From positions 1 to 49,782 of the IMG/VR virus record IMGVR_UViG_3300048839_000572: a stretch of 49,782 nucleotides of DNA; one strand, 5' to 3'. The position numbers and the translations under genes were made by a program. Under the pieces are notes generated by a model. That model was not told where the DNA came from and ran no database searches. It saw only the letters and a list, made by a program, of their open reading frames with translations. Below are positions 1-6,570 of this stretch, piece by piece. Source of the DNA: a virus. Positions within the stretch are counted from its first letter, which is position 1. The number at the start of each line of letters is the position of its first letter.

Positions 1-165
1 GTTATAGTAACTCCAGACTGAACTCCAGACTGAACTCTCGACTGAACTCCAGACTGAACTCCTGACTGAACTCCAGACTGAACTCTCGACTGAACTCCTG
101 ACTGAACTCCAGACTGAACTCCAGACTGAACTCTCGACTGAACTCCAGACTGAATTCCAGACTGA
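1..165. repeat. terminal overlap of circular contig (left copy)
   Basis: Positions 1-165 match 49618-49782 over the whole 165 bases with three mismatches, all in the second and third 12-bp units of the array. Both copies start with GTTATAGTAA and then enter the CTCCAGACTGAA-type array. The simplest reading is that the genome is circular or terminally redundant and was cut inside a repeat the assembler could not resolve. A true terminal repeat is possible but less likely, because the junction lies inside a coding frame that continues across it. Confidence 0.9.
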
Positions 166-507
166 ACTCCAGACTGAATTCCAGACTGAACTCCTGACTG
201 AACTCTCGACTGAACTCCTGACTGAACTCCAGACTGAACTCTCGACTGAACTCCCGACTGAATTCCCGACTGAATCAGCCTTATACGCACACATAGCTTC
301 TGGAGATTTGAACCATCTTATTTTCTTAGGTAGTTTAGTACCGCTAATTTTATAAGCGTTGATAGCGTATTTCTCCACTTCTCTTCTGTTAGTCTTTTCT
401 GTTGAGAGAAACTTTTTAATCTGCTCATTAGCATATTTTTCTGCCTCTACTAATTGTTCGGGAGTTAGCTCGGTTTGTTCTCTGGTTATTCTAAGTGATT
501 TTTTCAT
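1..507 (-). CDS. DUF6745-like repeat protein, N-terminal part (continues at 49782)
   Basis: Start ATG at 507, preceded by AAAGGA and overlapping the upstream stop as TAATG. The first 78 residues are charged and helical-looking (start MKKSLRITREQ, end MCAYKAD). The frame then runs into the SVxS array without a stop to the contig edge, and continues in the same frame at 49782-49021. With 22 repeats the whole protein would be about 367 residues. From memory of the family, bacterial DUF6745 proteins have a similar low-complexity SV-rich repeat before a conserved C-terminal domain; their function is not known to me. Co-transcribed with a small His-rich partner (507-806). Confidence 0.85.
   Translation of the reverse strand, partial: MKKSLRITREQTELTPEQLVEAEKYANEQIKKFLSTEKTNRREVEKYAINAYKISGTKLPKKIRWFKSPEAMCAYKADSVGNSVGSSVESSVWSSVRSSVESSVRSSVWNSVWSSVWNSVWSSVESSVWSSVWSSVRSSVESSVWSSVRSSVWSSVESSVWSSVWSYYN
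11..274 (-). repeat. 12-bp tandem array, 22 units, encoding SVxS
   Basis: Twenty-two contiguous 12-bp units of the form CTCnnGACTGAA (plus strand). On the minus strand each reads TCA GTC nnG AGT, that is Ser-Val-X-Ser. X is Trp (TGG), Arg (AGG), Glu (GAG) or Gly (GGG); in three units the final Ser (AGT) is Asn (AAT). In protein order X reads G G E W R E R W W W W E W W R E W R W E W W. The rest of each unit is identical at DNA level, so variation is focused on one codon. A second partial copy is at 49628-49782. Confidence 0.95.
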
Positions 508-806
508 TAGTCCTTTACTGCGTTAATTGTTTCCTCGATATAATCAAACTCTCGCTCTGGTATGACCACATATACCCCAGAATTAAACTCAATGGTGTCG
601 TGTTCTGGGTGTACCAATTTAGCAGTTCCTTTGACCTCGAACTTAGTTTTATCACCAACTATTGTTGAATTGACACCTGCGACAAGCACATGGTTGTGTC
701 CAGTCTGCTCGCCCTCGGCTACAGTTAGTTGTTTCTGGGTTTTGCCAGTTACTTTGTCATTGGTTCTCTCAACCCTGAAATCACCTTGTCTAATATTTTT
801 TGTCAT
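507..806 (-). CDS. small His-motif partner of the DUF6745 protein
   Basis: 99 aa from ATG at 806 (AAAGGACAGAA before it); an upstream in-frame Met at 863 has no such site. Motifs: QGDF at residues 7-10, TGHNHV at 35-40 and HPEHDTIEF at 66-74, then a conserved-looking VIPEREFDYIEE end. Four histidines (37, 39, 66, 69) could form a metal site in a small beta-barrel or cupin-like fold; that is inference. I recall small proteins with the same TGHxH and HxxH pattern next to DUF6745 genes in bacteria, so the gene pair appears preserved here. TAATG coupling to the next gene. Confidence 0.7.
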   Translation of the reverse strand: MTKNIRQGDFRVERTNDKVTGKTQKQLTVAEGEQTGHNHVLVAGVNSTIVGDKTKFEVKGTAKLVHPEHDTIEFNSGVYVVIPEREFDYIEETINAVKD

Positions 807-866
807 TTCTGTCCTTTCTTTAATTAATCCCTCATTCCAAGCCCTATAAAGAGCCTGGATCAAAGA

Positions 867-1046
867 TTAAAGATTGACTTCTCTATTTAATCGCTCGACT
901 TTTCGGTTAAGCTCCTTTGTCAAGTCAATGATCGCCATTAAGCGACCAGTGGCTTTATTCATGTTTGGTTCAGCCATTTTGTTGCCATCAGTTTCTTCTG
1001 GCATCGGCTCAATTAGTGGTTGCAGCTTTTCTTCTAAGAAACCCAT
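867..1046 (-). CDS. hypothetical protein, 59 aa
   Basis: ATG at 1046 preceded by AGGAAAA; stop at 867-869. Starts MGFLEEKLQPLIEPMPEE and ends with an amphipathic helix rich in Leu, Arg and Lys. Likely a small helical protein in the early operon. No family recognised. Confidence 0.6.
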   Translation of the reverse strand: MGFLEEKLQPLIEPMPEETDGNKMAEPNMNKATGRLMAIIDLTKELNRKVERLNREVNL

Positions 1047-1104
1047 TTGATTTTTCCTACAAAAGATAGTTTTCTAAAAACTTGTTTTTTATGTTGCTGT
1101 AAGT

Positions 1105-1338
1105 TCATAATTCCCCACCTTTCATCTGAGCTAACTTCGCTCTGAGTTCGGCACGGAATGGTGACATATCTACGCCATCAATATACAGCGGCATTTCATC
1201 CATCCAATCCAGAACTTCCTCAATAACGGCTTTTCTCTGCTCCTCTAGGGCAGTGGCGAGGAAGTTTTTAACTTCTGCAACAGCAGCTTTATAATCAAGA
1301 ACTTGTGGTAAAAAAGTTAGGTCTTTAGCTCTTTTCAT
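1105..1338 (-). CDS. hypothetical protein, 77 aa
   Basis: Start chosen at ATG 1338 because AAAGGAGACAAC precedes it; the longer frame to 1362 lacks a site. Contains a long helix EEQRKAVIEEVLDWMDE, a short loop and a second charged helix. Overlaps the end of the upstream gene by 14 bases, typical for this operon. Function unknown. Confidence 0.65.
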   Translation of the reverse strand: MKRAKDLTFLPQVLDYKAAVAEVKNFLATALEEQRKAVIEEVLDWMDEMPLYIDGVDMSPFRAELRAKLAQMKGGEL

Positions 1339-1519
1339 GTTGTCTCCTTTTGAACTCGGCATCTATGGCTCTTAAAAAACCTGGGTCTTGTTGCTCATAT
1401 TTCTTAGCTTTTAATCTGAGCTGAGCAAGCTCTATTACGGTCATTTCTTTTAATACTGGGTAGTTTTCCATCTCCGCTGATAGCTGTGGTTTGTTCTGTT
1501 TCTCATCTCTGTTATTCAT
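1325..1519 (-). CDS. hypothetical protein, 64 aa
   Basis: ATG at 1519 with GAGGAACT in front, overlapping the stop of the preceding mini-gene as ATGA. Charged, largely helical: EMTVIELAQLRLKAKKYE in the middle and FKRRQHEKS at the end. No family recognised. Confidence 0.65.
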   Translation of the reverse strand: MNNRDEKQNKPQLSAEMENYPVLKEMTVIELAQLRLKAKKYEQQDPGFLRAIDAEFKRRQHEKS

Positions 1520-1611
1520 AGTTCCTCTTTAACGATTTTATAACCGTTGTTTTTTAGTAGCCCACCAAGGGCGAGTAAGAACGCCCACTCTCTCAGTCTG
1601 CCTCTAGCCAC
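1516..1611 (-). CDS. mini-protein, 31 aa, GTG start
   Basis: GTG at 1611 preceded by AAAGGAACTA; stop TGA overlaps the next ATG (ATGA). Sequence begins MARGRLREWAFLLALGGLL, a basic end followed by a short hydrophobic stretch, so it may touch the membrane. Real by site and coupling, but short; function unknown. Confidence 0.5.
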   Translation of the reverse strand: MARGRLREWAFLLALGGLLKNNGYKIVKEEL

Positions 1612-1635
1612 TAGTTCCTTTGATTAAGTACTTAG

Positions 1636-1769
1636 TGCAGGAGATAAATAAGTCGTCACTTATTTATTGTGTCACTGTAGGAGACTCGAACTCCTGTCTG
1701 CAACCTAGAAGCTAATTAGACTTCGTTTCAGTTGCTATCCTGACCCCTAGACGAACGGTCACTCCTGCA
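1636..1769 (-). ncRNA. closed RNA domain enclosing the tRNA-like element
   Basis: TGCAGGAG (minus, 1769-1762) directly precedes the tRNA-like RNA and CTCCTGCA (1643-1636) follows it, a perfect 8-bp closing stem. Between the tRNA-like 3' end and the closing strand lies a perfect 10-bp hairpin ATAAATAAGT/ACTTATTTAT with a CGTC loop (1644-1667). The whole would fold as a three-way junction. Function unknown; it could be a processing substrate or a stable RNA. Confidence 0.5.
1672..1761 (-). tRNA. tRNA-like RNA with enlarged anticodon loop
   Basis: Read 1761 to 1672. Acceptor TGACCGT pairs with ACAGTGA (5 of 7). Next come TC, a D-arm (GTC, loop TAGGGGTCAG, GAT), a 5-bp anticodon stem GCAAC/GTTGC, a 4-nt variable region and a perfect T-arm AGGAG-TTCGAGT-CTCCT. 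The TTCGTCTAGGGG start resembles tRNA-Glu. The anticodon loop is 26 nt instead of 7; it includes CTGAAAC (a GAA anticodon context) and an internal hairpin GAAG...CTTC. No CCA is encoded. Isotype not assigned. It could be a tRNA with a short insertion, a degenerate tRNA, or a tRNA mimic. Confidence 0.55.
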
Positions 1770-1800
1770 TTAAATACTCAATATCCTTTCTTACTGTCAT
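1759..1800 (-). CDS. mini-ORF, 13 aa
   Basis: ATG at 1800 overlaps the previous stop as ATGA. Encodes MTVRKDIEYLMQE, and its TGA stop is the first three bases of the tRNA-like RNA. It may carry ribosomes up to the RNA element, or may be chance. Confidence 0.25.
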   Translation of the reverse strand: MTVRKDIEYLMQE

Positions 1801-1946
1801 TTGTCTGTGTCTAGGGGTTTCTCACTTCGATGTAGAACAACGTCATATTCAAGCCCGTTACCATCTTTGGAAGGGCGGATGTTTTCAATAAAGCCGATGG
1901 TTCTCTCCTCTAAGATATCTCTTAATTCTTCAAAAGTTATGTTCAT
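1797..1946 (-). CDS. hypothetical protein, 49 aa
   Basis: ATG at 1946 preceded by AAAGGAATAAG. Sequence starts MNITFEELRDILEERTIG and continues as a small alpha/beta-looking protein with EYDVVLHRSE near the end. Last unambiguous coding gene before the tRNA-like RNA. Unknown function. Confidence 0.6.
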   Translation of the reverse strand: MNITFEELRDILEERTIGFIENIRPSKDGNGLEYDVVLHRSEKPLDTDK

Positions 1947-2041
1947 CTTATTCCTTTTCTGCTAATTTCTCTCGCATCTCTGTTATTCATTTGTTCCTCT
2001 CGGTGTTTCTTAGCCATTAGGTTGTGAAATTCGTCTGTCAT
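1943..2041 (-). CDS. mini-protein, 32 aa
   Basis: Start at ATG 2041 (AAAGGAAGCAAA in front) rather than the 85-aa frame from 2200, whose first part is antisense-like and overlaps the 58-aa gene. Product is very basic and charged, with MAKKHREEQMNNRDAR. ATGA overlap with the next gene. Confidence 0.5.
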   Translation of the reverse strand: MTDEFHNLMAKKHREEQMNNRDAREISRKGIR

Positions 2042-2063
2042 TTTGCTTCCTTTTCTTAAAATC

Positions 2064-2240
2064 TTATATTGTTTTAATAGGCTTGATGCCTTCTTTTTCG
2101 TTTTCTTCCAACAATTCTCTCTTTTTAGTGCCCTGAGATCGAACCCACTTGAAATACGCACTACCTTTTTTCTTGTTAGTTTCGCCACCCTTCTTACCAA
2201 TGTTGGAATAGTGTTTTCTTACTTCTTCTGAAACTTCCAT
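2064..2240 (-). CDS. hypothetical basic protein, 58 aa
   Basis: ATG at 2240 with AGAAGGACAAC in front. Contains KKGGETNKKKGSAYFKWVRSQG and a charged helix, reminiscent of general-stress or DNA-binding GGxxxxKKG proteins, but this is only a resemblance. Lies about 30 bases downstream of a good promoter (2278-2306), so it probably heads a sub-operon. Confidence 0.6.
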   Translation of the reverse strand: MEVSEEVRKHYSNIGKKGGETNKKKGSAYFKWVRSQGTKKRELLEENEKEGIKPIKTI

Positions 2241-2277
2241 GTTGTCCTTCTGTTTAACCTGTTTAACTACTTATCAT

Positions 2278-2306
2278 AGTCTATCATTAAACAGACAGTT
2301 TGTCAA
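2278..2306 (-). promoter_or_regulatory. internal promoter TTGACA-17-TAGACT
   Basis: On the minus strand TTGACA (2306-2301), 17-nt spacer, TAGACT (2283-2278), lying over the end of the NinG-like gene and facing the 58-aa gene. The TTGACAAACTGT start resembles the other early promoters (TTGACAAGCTGT). Confidence 0.6.
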
Positions 2307-2733
2307 TCATTGAAAGTAATTCTTGGAGGATTTCTCGCTTTTGTAAATCAGTTACACGCTCTCTGTCAAAACGATTTGATTTGAGGCTTAAATATTGTAT
2401 TCGCTCTTCTCCTATTTTTTTGAGAATGGCTAGTGTAAATGGCGTAGGGTTTGATCCGAAGTTTCTATTACTGTGCTCCCAGTTACAACCAGAGCATTGT
2501 GGGAATAAGTTGAGAAGATCCCATCTAAGAGTGAAATACTGGCGGCTAACATAGTGACCAACCTGACACCCCTTAGGGCTTTTTGTTGGATGAAACCAGC
2601 CGTGCTGCTGACCGCAAACAAAGCAGGTGGGATTGTTGCCATACAAAAGCTTGAAGTAATCTCGTACCGCCTGATCAAGAACCTTGGTGAGTTTCTTCCC
2701 CTTCAATAATTTTTCCTTCTTCGGTTTTGGCAT
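2287..2733 (-). CDS. NinG-like recombination endonuclease
   Basis: 148 aa from ATG 2733, which has GGGAG 4 nt upstream; a Met at 2748 is less well placed. Family features (lambda NinG/Rap, Holliday-junction or structure-specific nuclease): CFVCG, QVGHYVSRQ with a metal-binding His, then CSGCNWEHSNRN, an HNH-like zinc and metal fold. The basic N-terminus (KPKKEKLLKGKK) could bind DNA. It overlaps the upstream gene by 59 bases. In the operon with helicase, SSB-like protein and initiator it likely resolves replication or recombination branches before packaging. Confidence 0.75.
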   Translation of the reverse strand: MPKPKKEKLLKGKKLTKVLDQAVRDYFKLLYGNNPTCFVCGQQHGWFHPTKSPKGCQVGHYVSRQYFTLRWDLLNLFPQCSGCNWEHSNRNFGSNPTPFTLAILKKIGEERIQYLSLKSNRFDRERVTDLQKREILQELLSMIDKLSV

Positions 2734-3298
2734 AGACTCCCAGATCATTCAAAATAGTCACATTTGAGTAGTAATTAATATACCACCTATTAGACTCCTG
2801 AGAGAAATAGACTTCTGGTCTGCCTTCCCTTGAAGTTTTCTCTTTAACTTCGCGCACAAACTCGTTGTGTCTGAGGTGTTGCAGGTCTTCAATCTGGGTT
2901 ATTGCGTCTTCTCTGCTCATTCCTTTAAGCAAAGGGATCATCATTGAGAGCCGCCCGACATTCATTTTAGCAACATCTTCTATAGGAAGTTTGAGGGTGT
3001 CAATGTAAAAATCGTATGTGCGGATATAAAGGTAGGCAGACTCCCTGGAAAATGAAAGCTCGTCGGAGGCTAGAAACTGACTGAAGCTATCGTAGTCGAG
3101 AGTTTCATACAGCTTCTCGTCACGAAACTTCTTGAGCAGAGCCCCAATAATCAGGAACAAGCCGTCGCTGCTCTTCTTAGCCTTGATAAGTAGTTTCCAC
3201 CCCTCAAAAGCCTGGTCTTCTTTCGAAAGGGTGGTGTCTACAGTAAAGCTATCAAAAATATTAACTGTTGGTGAATACTTCTCTAAAAAGTCTGTCAT
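2675..3298 (-). CDS. hypothetical replication-operon protein, 207 aa
   Basis: ATG at 3298 directly abuts the stop of the SSB-like gene at 3299. The first ~130 residues are helical, with LLKKFRDEKLYETLDYDSF, SFSRESAYLYIRTYDFYI and an NVGRLSMMIPLLKG segment. That pattern resembles the helical DNA-binding region of phage or plasmid partition-type proteins, but I cannot name a family. The C-terminus (EVYFSQESNRWYINYYSN) may form a small beta unit. Position between SSB-like and NinG-like genes suggests a DNA-metabolism role. Confidence 0.6.
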   Translation of the reverse strand: MTDFLEKYSPTVNIFDSFTVDTTLSKEDQAFEGWKLLIKAKKSSDGLFLIIGALLKKFRDEKLYETLDYDSFSQFLASDELSFSRESAYLYIRTYDFYIDTLKLPIEDVAKMNVGRLSMMIPLLKGMSREDAITQIEDLQHLRHNEFVREVKEKTSREGRPEVYFSQESNRWYINYYSNVTILNDLGVYAKTEEGKIIEGEETHQGS

Positions 3299-3832
3299 TT
3301 AGAAATTTGGATCTTCTACTACTACACCTTCTGTTTCAAGCGAGCTAAACATCATTTTGTCTAGGTCTTCGTAGCTCAGTTCTTGTTGATCTTTAATTTC
3401 TTTAGAAACAGGTTTTGGCGGTGCGGCGACACAAGAATACTTGGTTTTCATTCCAGAACCAGTCTTGCCGACTTTGACATCGTAGGTTTGAGCGTCACCA
3501 TAATCAGGATCTTGGTCGTATTCCCATAAGGACTTGATAATGGTGGCTTTGTCTGTTTCAAAAATCTCAAACTGTTCTGAGTCATAGTTGTAAACCACAC
3601 AAGCTAGAAACTGCTTAACCTTGCTTGGTGAGTTGGTGTTTTTGTCGATTCCAATGGCGCTCACGGGCATTTCTTCGGAATCTCTAACCCTTGTTACCTC
3701 GCCATCTTTCCAGACGCTTTTTCCCACTACAAAATCAGTCATACAGCGCAATCTAACTGTTTGACCAGACTCTAGGTTCTGCATCGTATACCTGCTACCA
3801 GTTTGGGGCGTGAAATCTTTGGGCAATGCCAT
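3299..3832 (-). CDS. probable single-stranded DNA-binding protein
   Basis: 177 aa. Beta-rich body with aromatic and basic residues (VRLRCMTDFVVGKSVWKDGE, LACVVYNYDSEQFEIFE, VKVGKTGSGMKTKYSC), as in OB-fold phage SSBs. It ends in an acidic flexible tail closing with EDPNF, like the acidic tips that recruit partner proteins in SSBs. No zinc motif. Immediately downstream of helicase genes in the replication operon. Assignment rests on composition, tail and context, so it is probable, not certain. Confidence 0.55.
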   Translation of the reverse strand: MALPKDFTPQTGSRYTMQNLESGQTVRLRCMTDFVVGKSVWKDGEVTRVRDSEEMPVSAIGIDKNTNSPSKVKQFLACVVYNYDSEQFEIFETDKATIIKSLWEYDQDPDYGDAQTYDVKVGKTGSGMKTKYSCVAAPPKPVSKEIKDQQELSYEDLDKMMFSSLETEGVVVEDPNF

Positions 3833-3915
3833 GACTTCCTTTCATTTACTATTTACTATTGCCTCATGCCTACTTTGGCTGATTGGCTCTTGTAGCTGTA
3901 ATCATTGCACAGGTA

Positions 3916-4107
3916 TCATAGATTATCAATAAGCAAATTAATAAACTCATCTCTCTCGATCTCTTTAGCGCACAGAGCTACCTCGAGGGCAAACCAAGCC
4001 TTTTCAAACTGGGGGTGTTTTGGAAAGCTAAACATCCATTCCCTAATCTCAAGTATGGAGCTGTCTAGCTCCTTTGCCGTGAGGGAGTAGTAGTTTTTTA
4101 CGGTCAT
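3916..4107 (-). CDS. hypothetical protein, 63 aa
   Basis: ATG at 4107 overlaps the helicase stop as TAATG. Short all-helical protein (LTAKELDSSILEIREWMFSF, then KAWFALEVALCAKEIERDEF). Coupled to the helicase, so it may be a helicase accessory; function not recognised. Confidence 0.6.
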   Translation of the reverse strand: MTVKNYYSLTAKELDSSILEIREWMFSFPKHPQFEKAWFALEVALCAKEIERDEFINLLIDNL

Positions 4108-5333
4108 TAAAATGCTCCCGCCAATCTACTCGCATACTCGCTCTCTTCAAGTATGACCGCCGATCCGTCTATAAATCTTATCCTAACTCCTCCGTTTGGA
4201 CCAGATTTTGTCTTATGAACGATAATGACTCCCTCGTTGGTATACTTGACCCCAAGTGGATCGTTTTCATCTTTCTTTCTGCCGAAAATCAATACATCGG
4301 TGGCATCCTGTGAGAAGGCGGCAGACCCAGAAATGTCGTGAATTGTTAGCTCTTTTTGCTTTTTGCCAGCGCCACTCGGCTTTCTTGGGTGGACAATTAA
4401 GAAAACAGCGGTCTTCATTCTCTTGGCAAATAAAGCCATTGTTTTCATTGAGTTTTTTTCAGACTGAATGGTGTTTTTAGAATCATTAACAAAATACCCG
4501 AAATGATCAATAATGATCAGATCATACCTCGGTGAGTTCTCAACAATGTCAATCATTTCGTCCAGGTTCTCAATGTTTTCCTTTGTGTAGATGTCTATGT
4601 TGTCATTGACAAAATCGGGCGGTGTTAGGTCTTCCGTAGTTAGGTCGTCAAATCGTTTATTGCACCAAATTGAGGCTAGATAGTTAATAATTGATATATC
4701 TGGCTCCAAAGCAAAATAAAGAACCTTTTTGCCCTGTTTGGCGACCCTGTGTGCAAAATTACAAGCTATCGTAGACTTACCAACATTGGTTTGACCAGTC
4801 ATTGTATAAAGCCTGCTCGGTACAAATCCTTTAATGATTTTGTCTAATGAGTCATAACCAGTAGAGGGCGCTTGCTCTTCCAGAGCCCTATCTTTAATCC
4901 TTAGTTTTGAGACATCAGACAGTTTCTTAGGCTTGTTGTCGAGTATTCCCTGAATCTTCTTGATTTCTTTCAAAACAGAGTTGGGGTCTTGGTTGTCTAG
5001 CTTTTGAATTTTCTTTTTTAGAGCAATCCTTTGTTGAAGCTCTGCAAACTCTTTTATGTTTTTATCTCCTATGGCTGATGAAAACGACATTTCGACTGTT
5101 AAAAGCTTGGTTAGGTACCTCCTGTCGAGTAAGTCGTTTATCAAAAATTCTGAGAAAGTATATTCTGCCTCTGACTTGATGTAGTCTTTCGCCATTGCCA
5201 AAACCACATGGGCTCTGGTTGAAAAAGTAAGTCCCTTTAGTCTTCCCAGATAGGCTCTAAGCTCTTCTCTCTCTAGAGTTATTAGGAACGCGATTATTTT
5301 GTCCTCAAGCTGCGATAGTTTATCGTATGTCAT
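4107..5333 (-). CDS. DnaB-type replicative helicase
   Basis: 408 aa from ATG 5333, with GGAGG 5 nt upstream; the frame is open to 5363 but that start lacks a site. N-terminal helical domain (~1-110), linker, then a RecA-like motor: Walker A GQTNVGKST (180-188), Walker B YDLIIIDH (270-277), an HPRKP segment and a DISGSAAFSQDATDVL sensor region. This order fits the DnaB/T7 gp4-like SF4 hexameric helicases that unwind the fork; no primase zinc or TOPRIM domain is present, so a host primase is probably used. Directly downstream of the initiator/loader candidate (14-base overlap). Confidence 0.85.
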   Translation of the reverse strand: MTYDKLSQLEDKIIAFLITLEREELRAYLGRLKGLTFSTRAHVVLAMAKDYIKSEAEYTFSEFLINDLLDRRYLTKLLTVEMSFSSAIGDKNIKEFAELQQRIALKKKIQKLDNQDPNSVLKEIKKIQGILDNKPKKLSDVSKLRIKDRALEEQAPSTGYDSLDKIIKGFVPSRLYTMTGQTNVGKSTIACNFAHRVAKQGKKVLYFALEPDISIINYLASIWCNKRFDDLTTEDLTPPDFVNDNIDIYTKENIENLDEMIDIVENSPRYDLIIIDHFGYFVNDSKNTIQSEKNSMKTMALFAKRMKTAVFLIVHPRKPSGAGKKQKELTIHDISGSAAFSQDATDVLIFGRKKDENDPLGVKYTNEGVIIVHKTKSGPNGGVRIRFIDGSAVILEESEYASRLAGAF

Positions 5334-6219
5334 AAGCCTCCAATAATTGATTGTAAAAATCACCTTCCTTATCTTTTTTGGCAGCAGTTTTGTTGGCTTT
5401 TTGTGAACAAAACCTGTCTACATAGACGAACATATCTTTGCCCCAAACTTTTTTATCGTAAGAACTTCCGTTCACCCATTGAATATAAGCTGATTTGCAG
5501 TCAAGAACTTCTTGCTTAGAAATACTGTGTTTTTTGGAGAGTTCTTCAATCTCTAATTCTCCAACATTATCTTTGAGAGATATGGCGATACCCGACGATC
5601 TGTCAAGAACTCCAGTGTTTTCTGCTCTAATTAGCTTTTCTGTGTATGAAGTTAGGGAGTCTCCACTCAGGTAGGGTTTTAATTTCTTGGCTTTTTTTCT
5701 GGCTCTGGTTATTTTCTTCCTTTCAAGGTATTCCACCAACTCTTGAGAGTCTTCTGGGCTTTGGTTTCCCTCTTTGTTTTGGGATTGAGGAAAACTGGGG
5801 AGGTTCGGAGGGGGGGTAGCACCCCTCTGATGTTTTTCTTTATATATATTCTTTACTATATACTCGCCATTTATGGTGGACGGGGGTGCCCCATTTATGG
5901 TGGACGGGTGCTCCATGACCCCTTTTTGGTAGGCGTAAATATGACGGATTGTTCCGTAGTTTTCACCGATTTGACCCGTTCTCTCGTTTTTCTTAACTTT
6001 TGTTATCTCCAGGCTAAGAAAACCTTTTTTAACCAATTTTGATATATGTTTACTGACCATACTGTCTGATAGGCCCACTTGCTCTCCAATCCAAGCGTTG
6101 CTGGCGTAACAGTAGCCCTCCTCTTTGGTTAAACCGACAATGATTCCGAACACGGTTTTTTCTTGCATAGACAATTCTTTGCAAGTCATTATGTGTTCAG
6201 GGATAAATAGGAAACTCAC
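5320..6219 (-). CDS. replication initiator / helicase-loader-like protein with winged helix
   Basis: 299 aa from GTG 6219, chosen because AGGAAGG lies 5 nt upstream and the first residues then read MSFLFIPEHIM. The frame is open to 6393, but that stretch is the structured leader. Residues ~10-75 form a helix-turn-helix (NAWIGEQVGLSDSMVSKHISKLVKKGFL), as in phage replisome organisers. A low-complexity linker follows (repeated PSTING, then Pro/Gln-rich), then a helical C-terminus (KKHSISKQEVLDCKSAYIQWV) resembling DnaD-like or loader regions. Likely binds origin DNA and recruits the helicase encoded next. Confidence 0.65.
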   Translation of the reverse strand: MSFLFIPEHIMTCKELSMQEKTVFGIIVGLTKEEGYCYASNAWIGEQVGLSDSMVSKHISKLVKKGFLSLEITKVKKNERTGQIGENYGTIRHIYAYQKGVMEHPSTINGAPPSTINGEYIVKNIYKEKHQRGATPPPNLPSFPQSQNKEGNQSPEDSQELVEYLERKKITRARKKAKKLKPYLSGDSLTSYTEKLIRAENTGVLDRSSGIAISLKDNVGELEIEELSKKHSISKQEVLDCKSAYIQWVNGSSYDKKVWGKDMFVYVDRFCSQKANKTAAKKDKEGDFYNQLLEAYDIR

Positions 6220-6423
6220 CGCTGCCTTCCTGTGTAACATTACACGACTAGATACTAAAAAACCGCTTAATTGGTAGCAAGCTGAACCACAGCCTTTGGC
6301 AAGCGTGTACCTGCCACCAATCAAACGGTCTTTGTGTGGTTCAATTCTAACATGACCCCCGCTTGCCAAAGGGGTGGGAGTAAACTCTCCCACTTATGTA
6401 GTCATACCTAAGTTAATAGGACG
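6220..6423 (-). promoter_or_regulatory. structured mRNA leader of the replication operon
   Basis: About 204 nt between the predicted transcription start and GTG 6219. It holds a 7-bp hairpin (GTGGGAG/CTCCCAC, 6374-6393), a perfect 13-bp inverted repeat CCTTTGGCAAGCG (6293-6305) with CGCTTGCCAAAGG (6360-6372), and an 8-bp inverted repeat GAACCACA (6284-6291) with TGTGGTTC (6335-6342). The two pairs interleave, so together they would form a pseudoknot. GTGTAA-CA-TTACAC (6232-6245) lies just before the ribosome site. Candidate attenuator, riboregulator or operator. Confidence 0.55.
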
Positions 6424-6429
6424 ATAATA

Positions 6430-6459
6430 AGTATACTCACATTCGGATTATTTTGTAAA
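6430..6459 (-). promoter_or_regulatory. promoter TTTACA-18-TATACT
   Basis: Minus strand: TTTACA (6459-6454), 18-nt spacer, TATACT (6435-6430). Predicted start near 6423. It drives the replication operon and everything downstream through the contig junction. Confidence 0.7.
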
Positions 6460-6487
6460 GAATATCTTTTTATATCAAAACTATATC

Positions 6488-6522
6488 AAAAACCCCGTAC
6501 TCAATATCGCGTAAGTACGGGG
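6488..6522 (-). terminator. rho-independent terminator after recA
   Basis: Minus strand: perfect 9-bp stem CCCCGTACT/AGTACGGGG with a 12-nt loop followed by TTTTT. It lies about 50 bases after the recA stop and separates the recA operon from the replication operon. The plus-strand side has no T-run. No gene lies in 6220-6570; the stretch holds this terminator, the promoter and the leader. Confidence 0.85.
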
Positions 6523-6570
6523 TCTCCATGTTCAGTTGTCGCCAAAGCCACAAAAGATATGTGTTCTAAG

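Noticed and set aside
1-274. CRISPR-like regular array
   Set aside because: Units are 12 bp with no spacers and lie in frame within a gene; it is a coding tandem repeat.
6220-6393. N-terminal extension of the replication initiator
   Set aside because: The stretch carries the structured leader; GTG 6219 has a proper ribosome site and gives a normal start.
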